Of a stretch of DNA of 64,000 bases, positions 46,335 to 56,305 are shown in pieces. Position 1 is the stretch's first letter; each line of letters opens with the position of its first letter. Source of the stretch: Planctomycetaceae bacterium (GTDB lineage: Bacteria > Planctomycetota > Planctomycetia > Planctomycetales > Planctomycetaceae); contig JAJDEJ010000232.1 of the NCBI GenBank assembly GCA_029259815.1, forward strand, positions 1 to 64,000. The letters are read 5' to 3'. Made by a program: the position numbers and the translations under genes. Under the pieces are notes generated by a model, which searched no databases, was not told the origin of the DNA, and saw only the letters and a list, made by a program, of their open reading frames with translations.

Positions 46335-47663
46335 TCACTCGTCGAAGGTCGTCTTCCTTCGCAGCGTGTGATGATACGCCTGAGCGAAGCGGTGGGATTC
46401 GTCTCGGACATATTGCAGGAGACGCAGGGCATAGCTGTGGCGACTGAGTTTCTTCGGCTCTGATTGACCGGGTGTATAGACCTCTTCCTCTCGCTTGGCG
46501 AGCGAGAGCACGAAGGGCGGGATGATGTCGATCGCGCGGAAGGCTTCCACGACGGCGTTCAGTTGTCCCTTGCCGCCGTCGATCAGCAAGATGTCGGGGA
46601 ACGCTTCGCCTTCGGCTTGCAGGCGTCGAAAACGGCGACTGACGACCTCCCGCATGCTCGCAAAGTCATCGACTCCCTTCACCGTGCGGATCTTGTATCG
46701 CTTGTAGCCATGCTTGAAGGGGAGGCCATCGATGAACTGCACCAGACTGGCGACCGTCTCCTGACCTTGGAGATGGGCGATGTCGACGCCTTCGATGACA
46801 CGCGGTTGCTCCTCTAATCCGAACACTTGCTTGAGACCCTTCAAGCCCTTCTTGGGGTCGATGTAGAACACCTCCGGCTGGACGTGCTCTTCGAGGTTGC
46901 CACGCAGGTTGAGACTTTCGAGAGCCTTCAGTTCATCACGGATGCGAGCCGCCTTCTCGAACTTCAGTTCCTTCGAAGCGGCTTGCATCTCTTTGTGGAG
47001 TTCCTTGAGGAGACGATCCTTCTTGCCGTCAAGAAACATACGGAGGCGGCGGATGTCATCCTTGTAATCCTCCTGGCTGATTCGCAAGTTGCAGGGTGCT
47101 GTGCACTGGTTGATGCTTGCGAGCAGACACGGGCGGAACCACCGCCACTTCTCGTCGCCCTCGTCGATGTCCAGCGAACAGGTGCGGAACTTGAAGACCT
47201 TCTGCAACACAGCGATCGTTCCCCGCAGCTGCCCCGCGGACGTGAATGGTCCGTACAATTTGACACCCTTGGACTTGGGCGTGCGTGTGAACTCGACGCG
47301 TGGGAAGTCCTCGCTGGTCGTAATTTGCAGATAGGGGAAAGTCTTGTCGTCCTTGAGTTCCTGGTTGAATTTCGGCTGAATGTCCTTGATCAGCCGCGCT
47401 TCGAGCAGGACCGCGTCGACTTCGGAATCGGTTTCGATGCAGTCGAGGTCCGCGATTTCCGGGACCAGATCAGCCGTCCGTCGATCAACTGCCGCCGGTG
47501 CACCAAAGTAGCTCGACGCCCGACTGCGTAGGTTGACCGCCTTGCCGACATAGATCACCCGCTGTAGCACATCTTTCAAGAGGTACACGCCCGGTGTCGT
47601 GGGGAAGGACTTCACCTTCTCGCGGGGGTCTGGAGTCGATTCGTCTGTGGATAGATCCGTCAT
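46335..47663 (-). CDS. uvrC: UvrC-type excinuclease subunit lacking the C-terminal HhH domain
   Basis: A 442-residue homologue of the UvrABC nuclease subunit that makes both incisions in nucleotide excision repair. GIY-YIG domain at about 15-95 (TPGVYLLKDVLQRVIYVGKA, NLRSRASSYF); Cys cluster FRTCSLD...RPCLLASINQCTAPC; UVR helix pair (KEMQAASKELKFEKAARIRD); and the RNase H-like endonuclease domain (VIEGVDIAHLQGQETVASLV, FPDILLIDGGKGQLNAV) ending HRFAQAYHHTLRRKTTFDE. Common UvrC proteins of about 600 residues continue here into a tandem helix-hairpin-helix domain; that part is absent. ATG 47663 is preferred over the adjacent GTG. The pseudogene on the opposite strand ends 21 bp away. Either a short lineage-specific UvrC or a truncation. 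Confidence 0.9.
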   Translation of the reverse strand: MTDLSTDESTPDPREKVKSFPTTPGVYLLKDVLQRVIYVGKAVNLRSRASSYFGAPAAVDRRTADLVPEIADLDCIETDSEVDAVLLEARLIKDIQPKFNQELKDDKTFPYLQITTSEDFPRVEFTRTPKSKGVKLYGPFTSAGQLRGTIAVLQKVFKFRTCSLDIDEGDEKWRWFRPCLLASINQCTAPCNLRISQEDYKDDIRRLRMFLDGKKDRLLKELHKEMQAASKELKFEKAARIRDELKALESLNLRGNLEEHVQPEVFYIDPKKGLKGLKQVFGLEEQPRVIEGVDIAHLQGQETVASLVQFIDGLPFKHGYKRYKIRTVKGVDDFASMREVVSRRFRRLQAEGEAFPDILLIDGGKGQLNAVVEAFRAIDIIPPFVLSLAKREEEVYTPGQSEPKKLSRHSYALRLLQYVRDESHRFAQAYHHTLRRKTTFDE

Positions 47664-47847
47664 CACGGAATTGTAGGAGTTGACAGCCCCTGTTGGCGAA
47701 CCGACGATTGTTGATCCTTCGGTCCTCGACTCGTTTGCTCATCCACAAACCCCTTTTGAAGATTCGTGTGACAGGCCAGGGCCCCCAAGTCTGCCCACGT
47801 TCGCCTTAATCATGATGACCGTCTCACCCTGATGCTGCGTGCGATGT

Positions 47848-48729
47848 TCACGAGGCAGCTTTGCCTTTGCGAGGGCCGCGTTCGGCGAGTGCTTCTGCGG
47901 AGATGGAATGGACCACCGATTGAGCGAGGTCGTCCATGTCCATCACCAGGTTGTCGACGCGACCGGAGAGATACATGTAGATGATCAGTGACGGGATCGC
48001 GATCACCAGGCCAGCCGCAGTGGTCAACAGAGCCAAGGCGATGCCTTTAGCGAGAACCGTCGTGCTGCCCATTGCACCGGCAGTGGCAATGCCATTGAAC
48101 GCTTCGACCATTCCCCAGACGGTGCCCAACAACCCCAGCAGGGGCGTGACTGTCGCGACACCGTTGATCACCCGCAAATGCGACCGCAGCGATGCGACCT
48201 GACGCTCGCCGCCGTCGATGATCGCCTGCTCGACTTCGACGCTGGGCTTGCCCCACTTGCGCACGCCGTGTGCGAAAACCATCGCCACCGGGCTGCCGTT
48301 CTCTTCGCAGACCTGGAGGGCCTCATCTTTGCCGATGGTCCGGTCCTGAAGATGACTGAGGAACCGTTCCACAAACGGTTTGGGGATCACCCGACCCTTT
48401 CGCAGGATGACGAGCCGTTCGGCGCTGAACCAAAGTGCGATCAAGGTGGCGATGACGAATGGCACCAACCACCCTCCCAATGCTTGAGCGATCTCTAACA
48501 GGTTTGTCGGCAAGGCTCCTGATGAAGCGCCGGCCGCTGGCCTGGCGTTGGCGGGGTCAACGGACCCATCTCCGGCCACCGTCTCGACGGGAGTTGGCTC
48601 GACGGGAGTTGGCTCGCCGGTCGGCTGTGCGGCAGCGCGAGGAACGAGTGTGGGTGAAAACACCAATGCCAGCACGAATGCCCCATGCACCAGCATCGAG
48701 TGTCCAGTGATTTCAATCCGAGGTATCAT
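47848..48729 (-). CDS. MotA/TolQ/ExbB-family proton channel subunit
   Basis: 293 residues from ATG 48729; the longer frame to 48837 overlaps the upstream gene. An N-terminal hydrophobic leader ([20 protein letters not shown]) is followed by a Pro/Thr-rich linker, then the three-helix ExbB/TolQ core: [20 protein letters not shown], the cytoplasmic loop, [20 protein letters not shown] and [20 protein letters not shown]. Members use the proton motive force to energise outer-membrane processes. A leader before helix 1 is typical of planctomycete and Bacteroidetes-like versions. It follows the large TPR gene by about 40 bp and is probably co-transcribed. The usual ExbD/TolR partner is not next to it; the next gene is uvrC. 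Confidence 0.92.
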   Translation of the reverse strand: MIPRIEITGHSMLVHGAFVLALVFSPTLVPRAAAQPTGEPTPVEPTPVETVAGDGSVDPANARPAAGASSGALPTNLLEIAQALGGWLVPFVIATLIALWFSAERLVILRKGRVIPKPFVERFLSHLQDRTIGKDEALQVCEENGSPVAMVFAHGVRKWGKPSVEVEQAIIDGGERQVASLRSHLRVINGVATVTPLLGLLGTVWGMVEAFNGIATAGAMGSTTVLAKGIALALLTTAAGLVIAIPSLIIYMYLSGRVDNLVMDMDDLAQSVVHSISAEALAERGPRKGKAAS

Positions 48730-48769
48730 TGAGCTGGGCTCTCTCCGTGTTGAGCCACGGGGGGCGGCA

Positions 48770-51700
48770 TCAGGGGGTCTTAACGTCAGGGAATCGTTGC
48801 TGCAGATCTGCCAGGCGTTTGCTGGCGTCAGTGGCATATTCGGTCTCGGGGTACTCGGCGATCAGTTGTCGGTAACTTTTCTTCGCACCATCCCATTGTT
48901 GAAGGGCTTCATCACACTGGCCCGCAAGCAACAAAGCGGGGGCACGCCACTCGGGGAAATCGTACTGCAGAACCTTGTAGTAGGCGAAGAAGGCTTCCTT
49001 GTAAGCCCGCCGTGCCTTCTCGGCATCGTCCTTGATTGCGATGGCCTGCGTCAACCAGGTCTCGCCGATGAAGAACTGTGCCTTGGCAGCGGTCTCCGTC
49101 CCCTGTCCTTCTTTCGAGTCGATCACACGCTGAAATGCCTGTCGCGCCTCGTCGAATCGAGCCTTGTTCTTGAACCGACGGCCCAGAACATCGTCGAATT
49201 GATAAGTGTATGCGGAGTCCGGGTTGTCCTGCTTAAACAGGGTGACCGTTTGATCGACCGCACCATACTTCTGCAACGCCAATTGTGCCTCGGCCAGCAG
49301 ATGCCACGCACTGGGAAGCCAATTGACTTCGGCAAGTTCCGGCGCATCTCGTTGCTCAATCAGGGCCGACAGATTCATCTCTGCGGCCTCATTGTTGCCT
49401 GTTCGTAAGGCCGATTCACCGATGCGATACTCGGCATACCAACGGTCTTTGTCGTCGGGATAGGCATCGCGAAGTGTTTCTGCTGTCGACTTGACCGTCT
49501 CCCAGTCATCCAACTGGGCCGCCGAATCCACCAGCAGCGTCAACGCCTTTTTCCGTACAAAGTCGTCCGTGGCTTCCGATTGGATGATGCCGAGAAATGC
49601 GTCTCGCGCTGGTTCCCAGCGCTCGGCGAAGAAGTCGTTTTCGGCAATGAGATAGCGGGCATCATCGGCCCATTCACTGTCGGGTCGCTCGTCGATTAAG
49701 AGGGCGAACAACTCGGCAGCCCGGTCATAGTCCGTCCCATAGTGCAGCAGGGCCCATGCGTTGATCAGGATGTCGAGATCCTGCTGGCGTTCGGTCGGTT
49801 GCCGTTTGAGTTGCTGATAGGCTGTTTCGTAAGCCTTGTCGGCCTCCTCAATTTTGGTCATCTCGCTAAACGTGCGTGCCGCATCACGAGCCATGCGGAA
49901 CGCGGTCATCCCGATGTTCAGTTGTTGCTCGCTGGGTGCTGTGACGTCCGGTAAAAGCGAGAAACGTTCAATGGCGGGGAGAAAAACCTCGGTGGCCTGT
50001 TCGCTAAGCTTTGCCAGACGCAGCGAGAGACCTTGCATGTAAGCGGCATTCGCCTCCACAGCCCGGTCGTCCTTCTCTGCGGCCAGATCTCTCAACCGTG
50101 CAAATGACGCCGCGGCTTGATCCAGCAGCTTGACGGCATCCTTCATGCTAATTGCACCATCGATGCCTTCCCCTCCCTCCTTCAACTCCTTCGCAGCGTC
50201 TAGCTCTGCCAGACCCTGGTTGTGCAGGCTGTAGGCATATCCTGAGACAGCAGGGACATAAAACTCGTCCTCTGCCCCTTGCTGAACGACCGCATGATAC
50301 AACGCTGCTGCCGGCTCAAAGCGACTCGCTTCGTAGGCGAGTTCGGCAACTTCGTATGTGATGCGACTTGTCAGCTTCGGGTCATTGGTTTCACGCAGTC
50401 GCCCGAGAGTGTCGACCGCCCCGTCCCACTCACCGATGTTCGCCCATGCAACGGCGATGTTCGCCAGAGCTTCTCCGGCATCCTCTCCTTGAGGACGTCG
50501 AGCGAGGTACTGTTTCGCCGTCTCCACTGTGCGGTCGTAATTCTTGAGAGCCAGCCAGCCATTGCTCTGCATCACCACCGCACGCAGTTGATCGTCACTC
50601 GCTTCGTCGGTCTCTGCCCCGGATGCGAGAGGGTCAAGCACATTGATTAACTGTTCGTAGTCTTCGAGACGATCGAAAGCCCGTGCCATTTGCAGACGCG
50701 CCATTGCCTGCGTCTTCGGGATGGTCGAGTTGTCGAGAACATCCCGGAACGTATCGACCGCCAGCTGATAAGCTTGTTGTGACTTGGCGATTGAGGCATC
50801 GCTTCCCTCTTCGACAAGTTCGTCACCGCGTGCCACCAGCACACGTCCGTGCAGGAGTTCAACGGGGAGTTGCAACCCACTGTCGGGGAACTGGTCGACG
50901 AACCGCCGTCGGATTTGTTCGGCCTCGCTCACCTTGCCCGCCAGCAAGGCCGCCTCAATCGCCGAGTGCAGGGCATCGTCCGCCAACTCGCCGTCGGGCC
51001 ACTTCTCGACGACTGTCAAAAATAACTGCAGCGCTTCGCCATACGCCTTCGCGCCAAGTTTGCTGTCCGCGGCATGAAAGAGCATGCTCTCGGCGAGCGG
51101 TTGATTCTCGTCGATGTGGTAGACAGCCAAGAGCGTCTCTGCCGCCCGATCGAACTGGCCGAGCGACTTCTGACTCAGCCCGATCCAGTACTGGGCCGTC
51201 GTGCCGTACTTCGTGTCCTCGAGGATTTTCGTGAACGACTCGATGGCCACCGCATGGTCTCCCTGATGATACCGCGAAAAGCCTGCGTTCAACTGGGCCA
51301 GCGGAGCCAGTCCGCTGTCGGGAAACTTCTCGATGACCGCTTCGAAGGACGCCGCTGCCTCTGCAAACTGTTGGTCCTCAAACAGACGTGCAGACAGATT
51401 AAACTGGGCATCAGCTGCTCGGGCCCCTTGGGGGTTCTCAGAGAGTTTGCGATACAGATCAATCGCGTCCTGCTTGCGATCCAACGATTCATACGCTCGG
51501 GCAAGGCCAAAGCGAGCATCGTCGACGAGAGGTGAATCTCCGAATTGAGTCTGCAATTGCTCGAAGGCGTCGGCCGCATCCTGCATGTTCTCCAAGCGAA
51601 GTTCTGTTTCGCCCAGATAGAGCAAGGCCCACTTGATCAGCGTGTGATCGGCCGGTGCTTTGTCGAGGAACTCTCGGAACTCCTTGCGTGCCGTCGGAAA

Positions 51701-52099
51701 GTCATTCAGGAAGTAGCTGCACTCCGCCACGCGGTATCTCGCCAAGGCGATGTCACGGTGGTCTGAGTAATTGCGGACGAACTCACGAAAAACCGGCCGG
51801 GCCTCAGCAAACTTTCGCAAGTGCACCAGTGACTGGCCGAGATAGAGCCGGGCATTCGGAGCCTTTTCGTGGTCCGGTGCGGCTTTCAGAAAGGCAGTCA
51901 GGCTCTCGGCGGCGTCTTGCCATCGCTCGTCTTTGTACAACTGCAAGGAAAGATTGTAGTCATCGGTCGCGTCTGCCAGACACATGCCGGGCGCGAACCA
52001 ACTCCCCATCGCCATCATGACGATCATGAACATCCGTCCTCGCACACGCCGCGAGGGTGTGGACGGGCCTCCTGCGCGAACTCCAGAGGGATCACGCAT
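48770..52099 (-). CDS. Large TPR-repeat periplasmic protein
   Basis: 1,109 residues from ATG 52099 (a TTG at 52108 is also in frame; ATG 52033 would give a shorter leader). The leader core [20 protein letters not shown] is a signal peptide. The rest is an almost continuous array of tetratricopeptide helices: [80 protein letters not shown] and many more, ending with [20 protein letters not shown]. It resembles the YbgF/BamD-like TPR proteins of Tol-Pal type systems. Its position upstream of an ExbB/TolQ gene supports a role in energised envelope assembly or uptake. Partner specificity unknown. Confidence 0.9.
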   Translation of the reverse strand: MRDPSGVRAGGPSTPSRRVRGRMFMIVMMAMGSWFAPGMCLADATDDYNLSLQLYKDERWQDAAESLTAFLKAAPDHEKAPNARLYLGQSLVHLRKFAEARPVFREFVRNYSDHRDIALARYRVAECSYFLNDFPTARKEFREFLDKAPADHTLIKWALLYLGETELRLENMQDAADAFEQLQTQFGDSPLVDDARFGLARAYESLDRKQDAIDLYRKLSENPQGARAADAQFNLSARLFEDQQFAEAAASFEAVIEKFPDSGLAPLAQLNAGFSRYHQGDHAVAIESFTKILEDTKYGTTAQYWIGLSQKSLGQFDRAAETLLAVYHIDENQPLAESMLFHAADSKLGAKAYGEALQLFLTVVEKWPDGELADDALHSAIEAALLAGKVSEAEQIRRRFVDQFPDSGLQLPVELLHGRVLVARGDELVEEGSDASIAKSQQAYQLAVDTFRDVLDNSTIPKTQAMARLQMARAFDRLEDYEQLINVLDPLASGAETDEASDDQLRAVVMQSNGWLALKNYDRTVETAKQYLARRPQGEDAGEALANIAVAWANIGEWDGAVDTLGRLRETNDPKLTSRITYEVAELAYEASRFEPAAALYHAVVQQGAEDEFYVPAVSGYAYSLHNQGLAELDAAKELKEGGEGIDGAISMKDAVKLLDQAAASFARLRDLAAEKDDRAVEANAAYMQGLSLRLAKLSEQATEVFLPAIERFSLLPDVTAPSEQQLNIGMTAFRMARDAARTFSEMTKIEEADKAYETAYQQLKRQPTERQQDLDILINAWALLHYGTDYDRAAELFALLIDERPDSEWADDARYLIAENDFFAERWEPARDAFLGIIQSEATDDFVRKKALTLLVDSAAQLDDWETVKSTAETLRDAYPDDKDRWYAEYRIGESALRTGNNEAAEMNLSALIEQRDAPELAEVNWLPSAWHLLAEAQLALQKYGAVDQTVTLFKQDNPDSAYTYQFDDVLGRRFKNKARFDEARQAFQRVIDSKEGQGTETAAKAQFFIGETWLTQAIAIKDDAEKARRAYKEAFFAYYKVLQYDFPEWRAPALLLAGQCDEALQQWDGAKKSYRQLIAEYPETEYATDASKRLADLQQRFPDVKTP

Positions 52100-52453
52100 A
52101 ATCTTCAACTCAATCGATTCAATGACGGGAAGTGTCGGAAGGGGTTGACCCGTGAACGCCCATCATCTGTTGCACGGATCTCGAACGAATTAGCAACTCT
52201 ATCCTAACGCTGTACAGGAAAGACCGACAAGGTGCCCCCTTCGTTCATGCCCAAGAGTTTTGGAACTGATGCACCATCCGACTGGCCTTGCCGGGACAGT
52301 CCGCCCAGTTTACCTGAACAATCTCATGAGATCAGTCACACGAGAGGTATTAACAGCGATTTCGTGGAATCAGTTGTCATAGATCACCCTTCCTGCGTAA
52401 TCTCTGACACGGGTGAGGAACTCCCCTGATACGTCACAATGTGAGAATCAGAG
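52100..52453. other. Divergent intergenic region
   Basis: 354 bp between the TPR gene (minus) and DUF2237 gene (plus). No supported coding frame or repeat; promoters not identified with confidence. Confidence 0.35.
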
Positions 52454-52822
52454 ATGGCTGCTAAAAACGTCCTCGGAACAGAACTTCAGACCTGCTCGAC
52501 CGACCCCATGACGGGCTTCTTTCGGGACGGCTGCTGTAACACAGGCCGCGAAGACATGGGCCTGCATCTCGTCTGCACTGAGGTAACGGCTGACTTTCTC
52601 GAATTCTCGCAACGAGCCGGCAACGACCTCTCTACGCCGGTCCCTCAGTGGGGCTTCCCCGGCCTGCAACCGGGCGACCGCTGGTGTCTTTGTGTCGAAC
52701 GCTGGAAAGAAGCCTTCGAGGCTGGCCGCGCGGCCCCTGTCGTCCTCGAAGCGACGCACATGTCGGCGCTGGAGTTCGTCGATCTGGAGACACTGCAGTC
52801 ATTCGCCGTTAGTGCTGATTGA
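52454..52822 (+). CDS. DUF2237 protein
   Basis: 122 residues, a full-length DUF2237 protein. The family pattern is nearly complete: NVLGTELQTCSTDPMTGFFR, DGCCNTGREDMGLHLVCTEV, FLEFSQRAGNDLSTPVPQWG, FPGLQPGDRWCLCVERWKEA and APVVLEATHMSALEFVDLET. Several conserved Cys residues (CCNTG, WCLC) suggest metal or redox chemistry, but the role of the family is unknown. ATG 52454 directly precedes the conserved start. No signal peptide. The next gene is convergent with about 9 bp between the stops. Confidence 0.95.
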   Translation: MAAKNVLGTELQTCSTDPMTGFFRDGCCNTGREDMGLHLVCTEVTADFLEFSQRAGNDLSTPVPQWGFPGLQPGDRWCLCVERWKEAFEAGRAAPVVLEATHMSALEFVDLETLQSFAVSAD

Positions 52823-52831
52823 AGCCACGAC

Positions 52832-53287
52832 TCACGCTTGCGGTTTCGCCTCAGCAACTTTTGCGAGGTCGTCCAAGTCAGCCTCCAACAACTTGACGAC
52901 CGACTTCATCATCAGACCGGCCAATGGTGTCATCAGCTTGGCCATGAGTGACACGGGCGTCGCCTGAAACTCCATCGCCACATCCGTCCCATCGCCCGAA
53001 GGCGCAAATCGCCAGATGCTCCGGTACTCCGATCCATGCGACGCCGCATCCGCCACGTACATGTTCGGCGGCTCGCAAGAAGCAATCACCATCTCCTCGG
53101 TTGCCTCCTTGCCAAACATCGTCCGCGTCTCCCGCCAACGTGTGCCCACGCCAAATGGCCCCTCGCTCAGCATCTCCACTCGTTCCAGTCCCTTGATGCG
53201 ATCCGCCGCATGCTCAAGATCCGTGAACAACTCGTACACGCGTTCAATCGGCGCGTGGATATGTCGGGCGACAGTGACGGATTTCAT
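52832..53287 (-). CDS. SRPBCC (START-like) family protein
   Basis: 151 residues with the polyketide-cyclase/START-like fold. Begins SVTVARHIHAPIERVYELFT at residues 3-22, the usual first strand and helix of SRPBCC proteins. Then come ERVEMLSEGPFGVGTRWRET, MYVADAASHGSEYRSIWRFA, and DVAMEFQATPVSLMAKLMTP before the long C-terminal helix, which closes a hydrophobic pocket. Such proteins bind lipids or other hydrophobic ligands; the ligand is not predictable. Cytoplasmic, single gene; its start faces the M1 peptidase gene about 130 bp away. Confidence 0.9.
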   Translation of the reverse strand: MKSVTVARHIHAPIERVYELFTDLEHAADRIKGLERVEMLSEGPFGVGTRWRETRTMFGKEATEEMVIASCEPPNMYVADAASHGSEYRSIWRFAPSGDGTDVAMEFQATPVSLMAKLMTPLAGLMMKSVVKLLEADLDDLAKVAEAKPQA

Positions 53288-53419
53288 GAGACAACTTCAG
53301 GACTACGGTGATCGCTGCATCAATGCGAACCATCATATCCAGACCAGTGTCATGTGTCGTACGTCGACGTGACTGATATGATGTCTGCTGGCAAATCCTC
53401 CTCACCTGTTGAATGTGTC

Positions 53420-55969
53420 ATGATACGCGCCATCTCGGTCTTGCACTGTTGTCTGCTTCTCTCTCTCGTGGCGGCGGCCGACGAACCTCTCCGTACGTCA
53501 GCCGATCGTGTGGTCGACATCAAGCACATTCGACTCGACGTCTCCGTCGATCTGCAAGAGCAGTCACTCACCGGCTCGGCGACAATCGACTTTGTGGCGC
53601 TGCAACCTGTGCGGACATTGAAGCTCGACGCGGTCGACCATGATGTTCAACACATCTGGCTGCTCGACAAGGAGGGCCAGCAGAAGCAGGAGCTGTCCTC
53701 TGAAAATACCGGCGAGGAGTTACAGATCGATCTCGGTCAATCACTCAGCAAAGGCAGCTCCCGGCGAGTCGTGATCGAGTATTCAGTGACGCAGCCACAA
53801 AGCGGACTGCACTTCTTCAAGCCGACCGACGATGAACCGAACGTCCCCTCGATGGCGTGGACCCAGGGCGAGCCGCGTCACAATCGTTATTGGTTCCCCT
53901 GTGTCGATCATCCCAGCGAACAACAGACGACCGAGATCATTGCCACTGTGAGTGACCGCTATCGTGTCCTCTCCAATGGGAAACTCCTGGACCGCACGCC
54001 ACTCGCCGACAACCTTGTCCGCTATCACTGGCGGCAGGACAAGCCTCACGTCTCGTACCTGGTCTCCCTCGTGGTGGGTGAATTTGCGGTCGTCGAACAG
54101 CGCTGGCGAGATCGGCCCATCACCTATTACGTTCCGCCCGATCAGGAGGCCGATGCCCTGCGATCATTCGGACGCACGGTCGAGATGCTGGACTTCTTCA
54201 GCGACAGGTTCGGCATCGAATACCCGTGGGATCAGTATGCACAAGTCGTCGTCGAACAGTTCACCAGCGGCGGCATGGAGAACACGTCCGCGACCACACT
54301 CTACGATGGCGTCATTCACGACGAACGCGCCCTGCTCACCAGCACACCCGACCGCCTCATCGCTCACGAACTCGGCCACCAGTGGTGGGGCGATCTCGTC
54401 ACCTGCAAGGACTGGTCGCACCTCTGGCTCAACGAGGGCTTCGCCACGTACTGCGAAGTCCTCTGGTGGGAGCACGCCCTCGGTCGGGACGAAGCGGACT
54501 ACCTCCTCTGGCAGAAGAACAAGCCGGCCCGCACAGGCAGCACCAACGAACGCCCGATCGTTGACCGCTTCTACCCGGCACCCCGCACCATGTTCGACAG
54601 CCGCGTCTATCCCAAAGCAGGCTGGGTCCTGCACATGCTCCGTCACCGCGTCGGCGATGACGATTTCTTCCGAGCCCTCCAGCGCTACGGTACGGCTTAC
54701 GCCTACCAGACCGCAGAGACATCCGACCTCCGCAAAGTCTTTTCCGAACTGACCGGCCTGTCCCTCGAACGATTCTTCTACGACTGGACCGAACGCCCCG
54801 GACATCCCGTGTTGGATATCGAGACCACCTGGCAACCGGACGACGGCCTCATCAAAGTCGTCATCAAACAAACTCAGGACGGTGACCCATTCCAATTCCC
54901 GCTGACCCTCGAATTCGTCGCCGACGACACAGCGAACAGCGTCACACTCGAACGCGAAGTCAGCGAAGCCGAGATGACCATCTATGTCCCCATGCGCGAT
55001 CGGCCCGCGCAGGTCCGTATCGACCCTGAGTACACACTGCTCGCCGAGATCAACGAGACTAAGTCCGACGACTGGTGGCAGGCTCAACTCACCGATGCAC
55101 CCACGATCGCTGAACGCATCCGCGCGGTCGGGCACTTCGCCGACAGCAACAAGGAGTCAGACCGTCAACGACTCGTCAAGTCCCTCAACACGGACGACTT
55201 CTACGGCGTCCGCATCGAAGCGGCCAAAGCCCTCGGCGCCACCGGCGGCAACACGTCACGCGACGCCCTCATCGCCGGTCTGCAGACTGAGCATCCCAAA
55301 GTCCGCCGCGCCTGTGCCGACGCCCTCAGCGAGTTCCCCGGCGACATACAAGTCTCCGCTGCCCTCCACGAAGCCCTCGATCGCAAAGAGCCCAGCTACT
55401 ATGTCCGCGCCAGCGTGATCGACTCACTGGCTGAGGTCGATCACGATGTCGACCCCACGCTGTTCGAGGAGGAACTCGCAACCAACTCACACCGCCAAAT
55501 CATTCAACAGTCCGCACTGCTCGCCCTCGGCGAGAGTCACAACGTCGAAGTGCTTGACGTCCTCGGCGAATGGACTGAGCCCGGCCACTATCGGAACTGC
55601 CGCATCGCGGCGATCAAGGCACTGGCCAATGTCCTCGTGAGGAACGAGGTCAGCCGCGCTGCCCAGACACACACGATCGAACGACTCACGCAGCTCCTCT
55701 CCGACGACGGCACCCACATCCGCGTCGCAGTTGCCAAAGCACTTGGCGCTGTTGGCAAGCCTGCCGAACCGGCCCGCAACCGTCTTCAGGTCGTCGCCCA
55801 ACACGACGTCGACCAACGCGTCCGCGACGCCGCCGAGTCGGCCCTGACCGCCATCCGTGAAGGCAACGGTGAAGGAACGGAGGTTCAACGCCTCCGTGAC
55901 GAACTCACCAACCTCAAGGACATCAACTCCGACCTTGAAGATCGCCTCCTCAAGCTCGAGTCAAGGTGA
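53420..55969 (+). CDS. Secreted M1-family aminopeptidase with C-terminal HEAT repeats
   Basis: 849 residues from ATG 53420 with signal peptide MIRAISVLHCCLLLSLVAAA. The N-terminal beta domain of M1 enzymes spans about 30-200 (IKHIRLDVSVDLQEQSLTGS). The exopeptidase motif is GGMENTSATTLYD, and the zinc site HELGHQWWGDLVTCKDWSHL then WLNEGFATY gives HExxH-x18-E near residue 317. After about 560 the usual ERAP-like helical domain is replaced by HEAT/PBS-lyase-type repeats (RIEAAKALGATGGNTSRDAL, VAVAKALGAVGKPAEPARNR), ending with a short coiled coil (LRDELTNLKDINSDLEDRLL). Removes N-terminal residues from peptides outside the cytoplasm; the HEAT tail may bind a protein partner. Confidence 0.94.
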   Translation: MIRAISVLHCCLLLSLVAAADEPLRTSADRVVDIKHIRLDVSVDLQEQSLTGSATIDFVALQPVRTLKLDAVDHDVQHIWLLDKEGQQKQELSSENTGEELQIDLGQSLSKGSSRRVVIEYSVTQPQSGLHFFKPTDDEPNVPSMAWTQGEPRHNRYWFPCVDHPSEQQTTEIIATVSDRYRVLSNGKLLDRTPLADNLVRYHWRQDKPHVSYLVSLVVGEFAVVEQRWRDRPITYYVPPDQEADALRSFGRTVEMLDFFSDRFGIEYPWDQYAQVVVEQFTSGGMENTSATTLYDGVIHDERALLTSTPDRLIAHELGHQWWGDLVTCKDWSHLWLNEGFATYCEVLWWEHALGRDEADYLLWQKNKPARTGSTNERPIVDRFYPAPRTMFDSRVYPKAGWVLHMLRHRVGDDDFFRALQRYGTAYAYQTAETSDLRKVFSELTGLSLERFFYDWTERPGHPVLDIETTWQPDDGLIKVVIKQTQDGDPFQFPLTLEFVADDTANSVTLEREVSEAEMTIYVPMRDRPAQVRIDPEYTLLAEINETKSDDWWQAQLTDAPTIAERIRAVGHFADSNKESDRQRLVKSLNTDDFYGVRIEAAKALGATGGNTSRDALIAGLQTEHPKVRRACADALSEFPGDIQVSAALHEALDRKEPSYYVRASVIDSLAEVDHDVDPTLFEEELATNSHRQIIQQSALLALGESHNVEVLDVLGEWTEPGHYRNCRIAAIKALANVLVRNEVSRAAQTHTIERLTQLLSDDGTHIRVAVAKALGAVGKPAEPARNRLQVVAQHDVDQRVRDAAESALTAIREGNGEGTEVQRLRDELTNLKDINSDLEDRLLKLESR

Positions 55970-56013
55970 CCCAAGGAGCCGTCTCGACCGGACCATTGAA
56001 AAATCGGTGCCCG

Positions 56014-56122
56014 CCCAAGAAAGTAGTCATCACGTTCAGCGCGAAGACACGCGAGTTCTCACGCGCGCAAACTCGTCGAGAGGTCGTCCCTATCCTGCTC
56101 ATCACGCAGGTGTGATGGCCCC
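56014..56122. repeat. REPIN-like element, family 2, copy 1 (degenerate)
   Basis: The left half is AAGAAAGTAGTCATCACGTT, with GTAG directly before an imperfect hairpin. The right half, inverted, is CTCATCACGCAGGTGTGATG. It matches 60098-60211 through most of its length (GAAGACACG, TCACACGC-like and GTCGAGAG blocks). It begins 44 bp after the M1 peptidase stop. Confidence 0.7.
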
Positions 56123-56305
56123 GTTGCGCTAAACTGTGGGGATCATCAAGGGGAACTTGGATGACCACGTCCCAGAACGCGGCAGGTGGTAGGAGAGACT
56201 GTTGATCGCAGGCGATGTACTCTAGTCTGCATCTGCGATTCGGCGGTCGAGTCCGACGGTTCGCCCCGAAACCTGATCACAACGACAAGCCTTCAAGGAG
56301 CAGCC

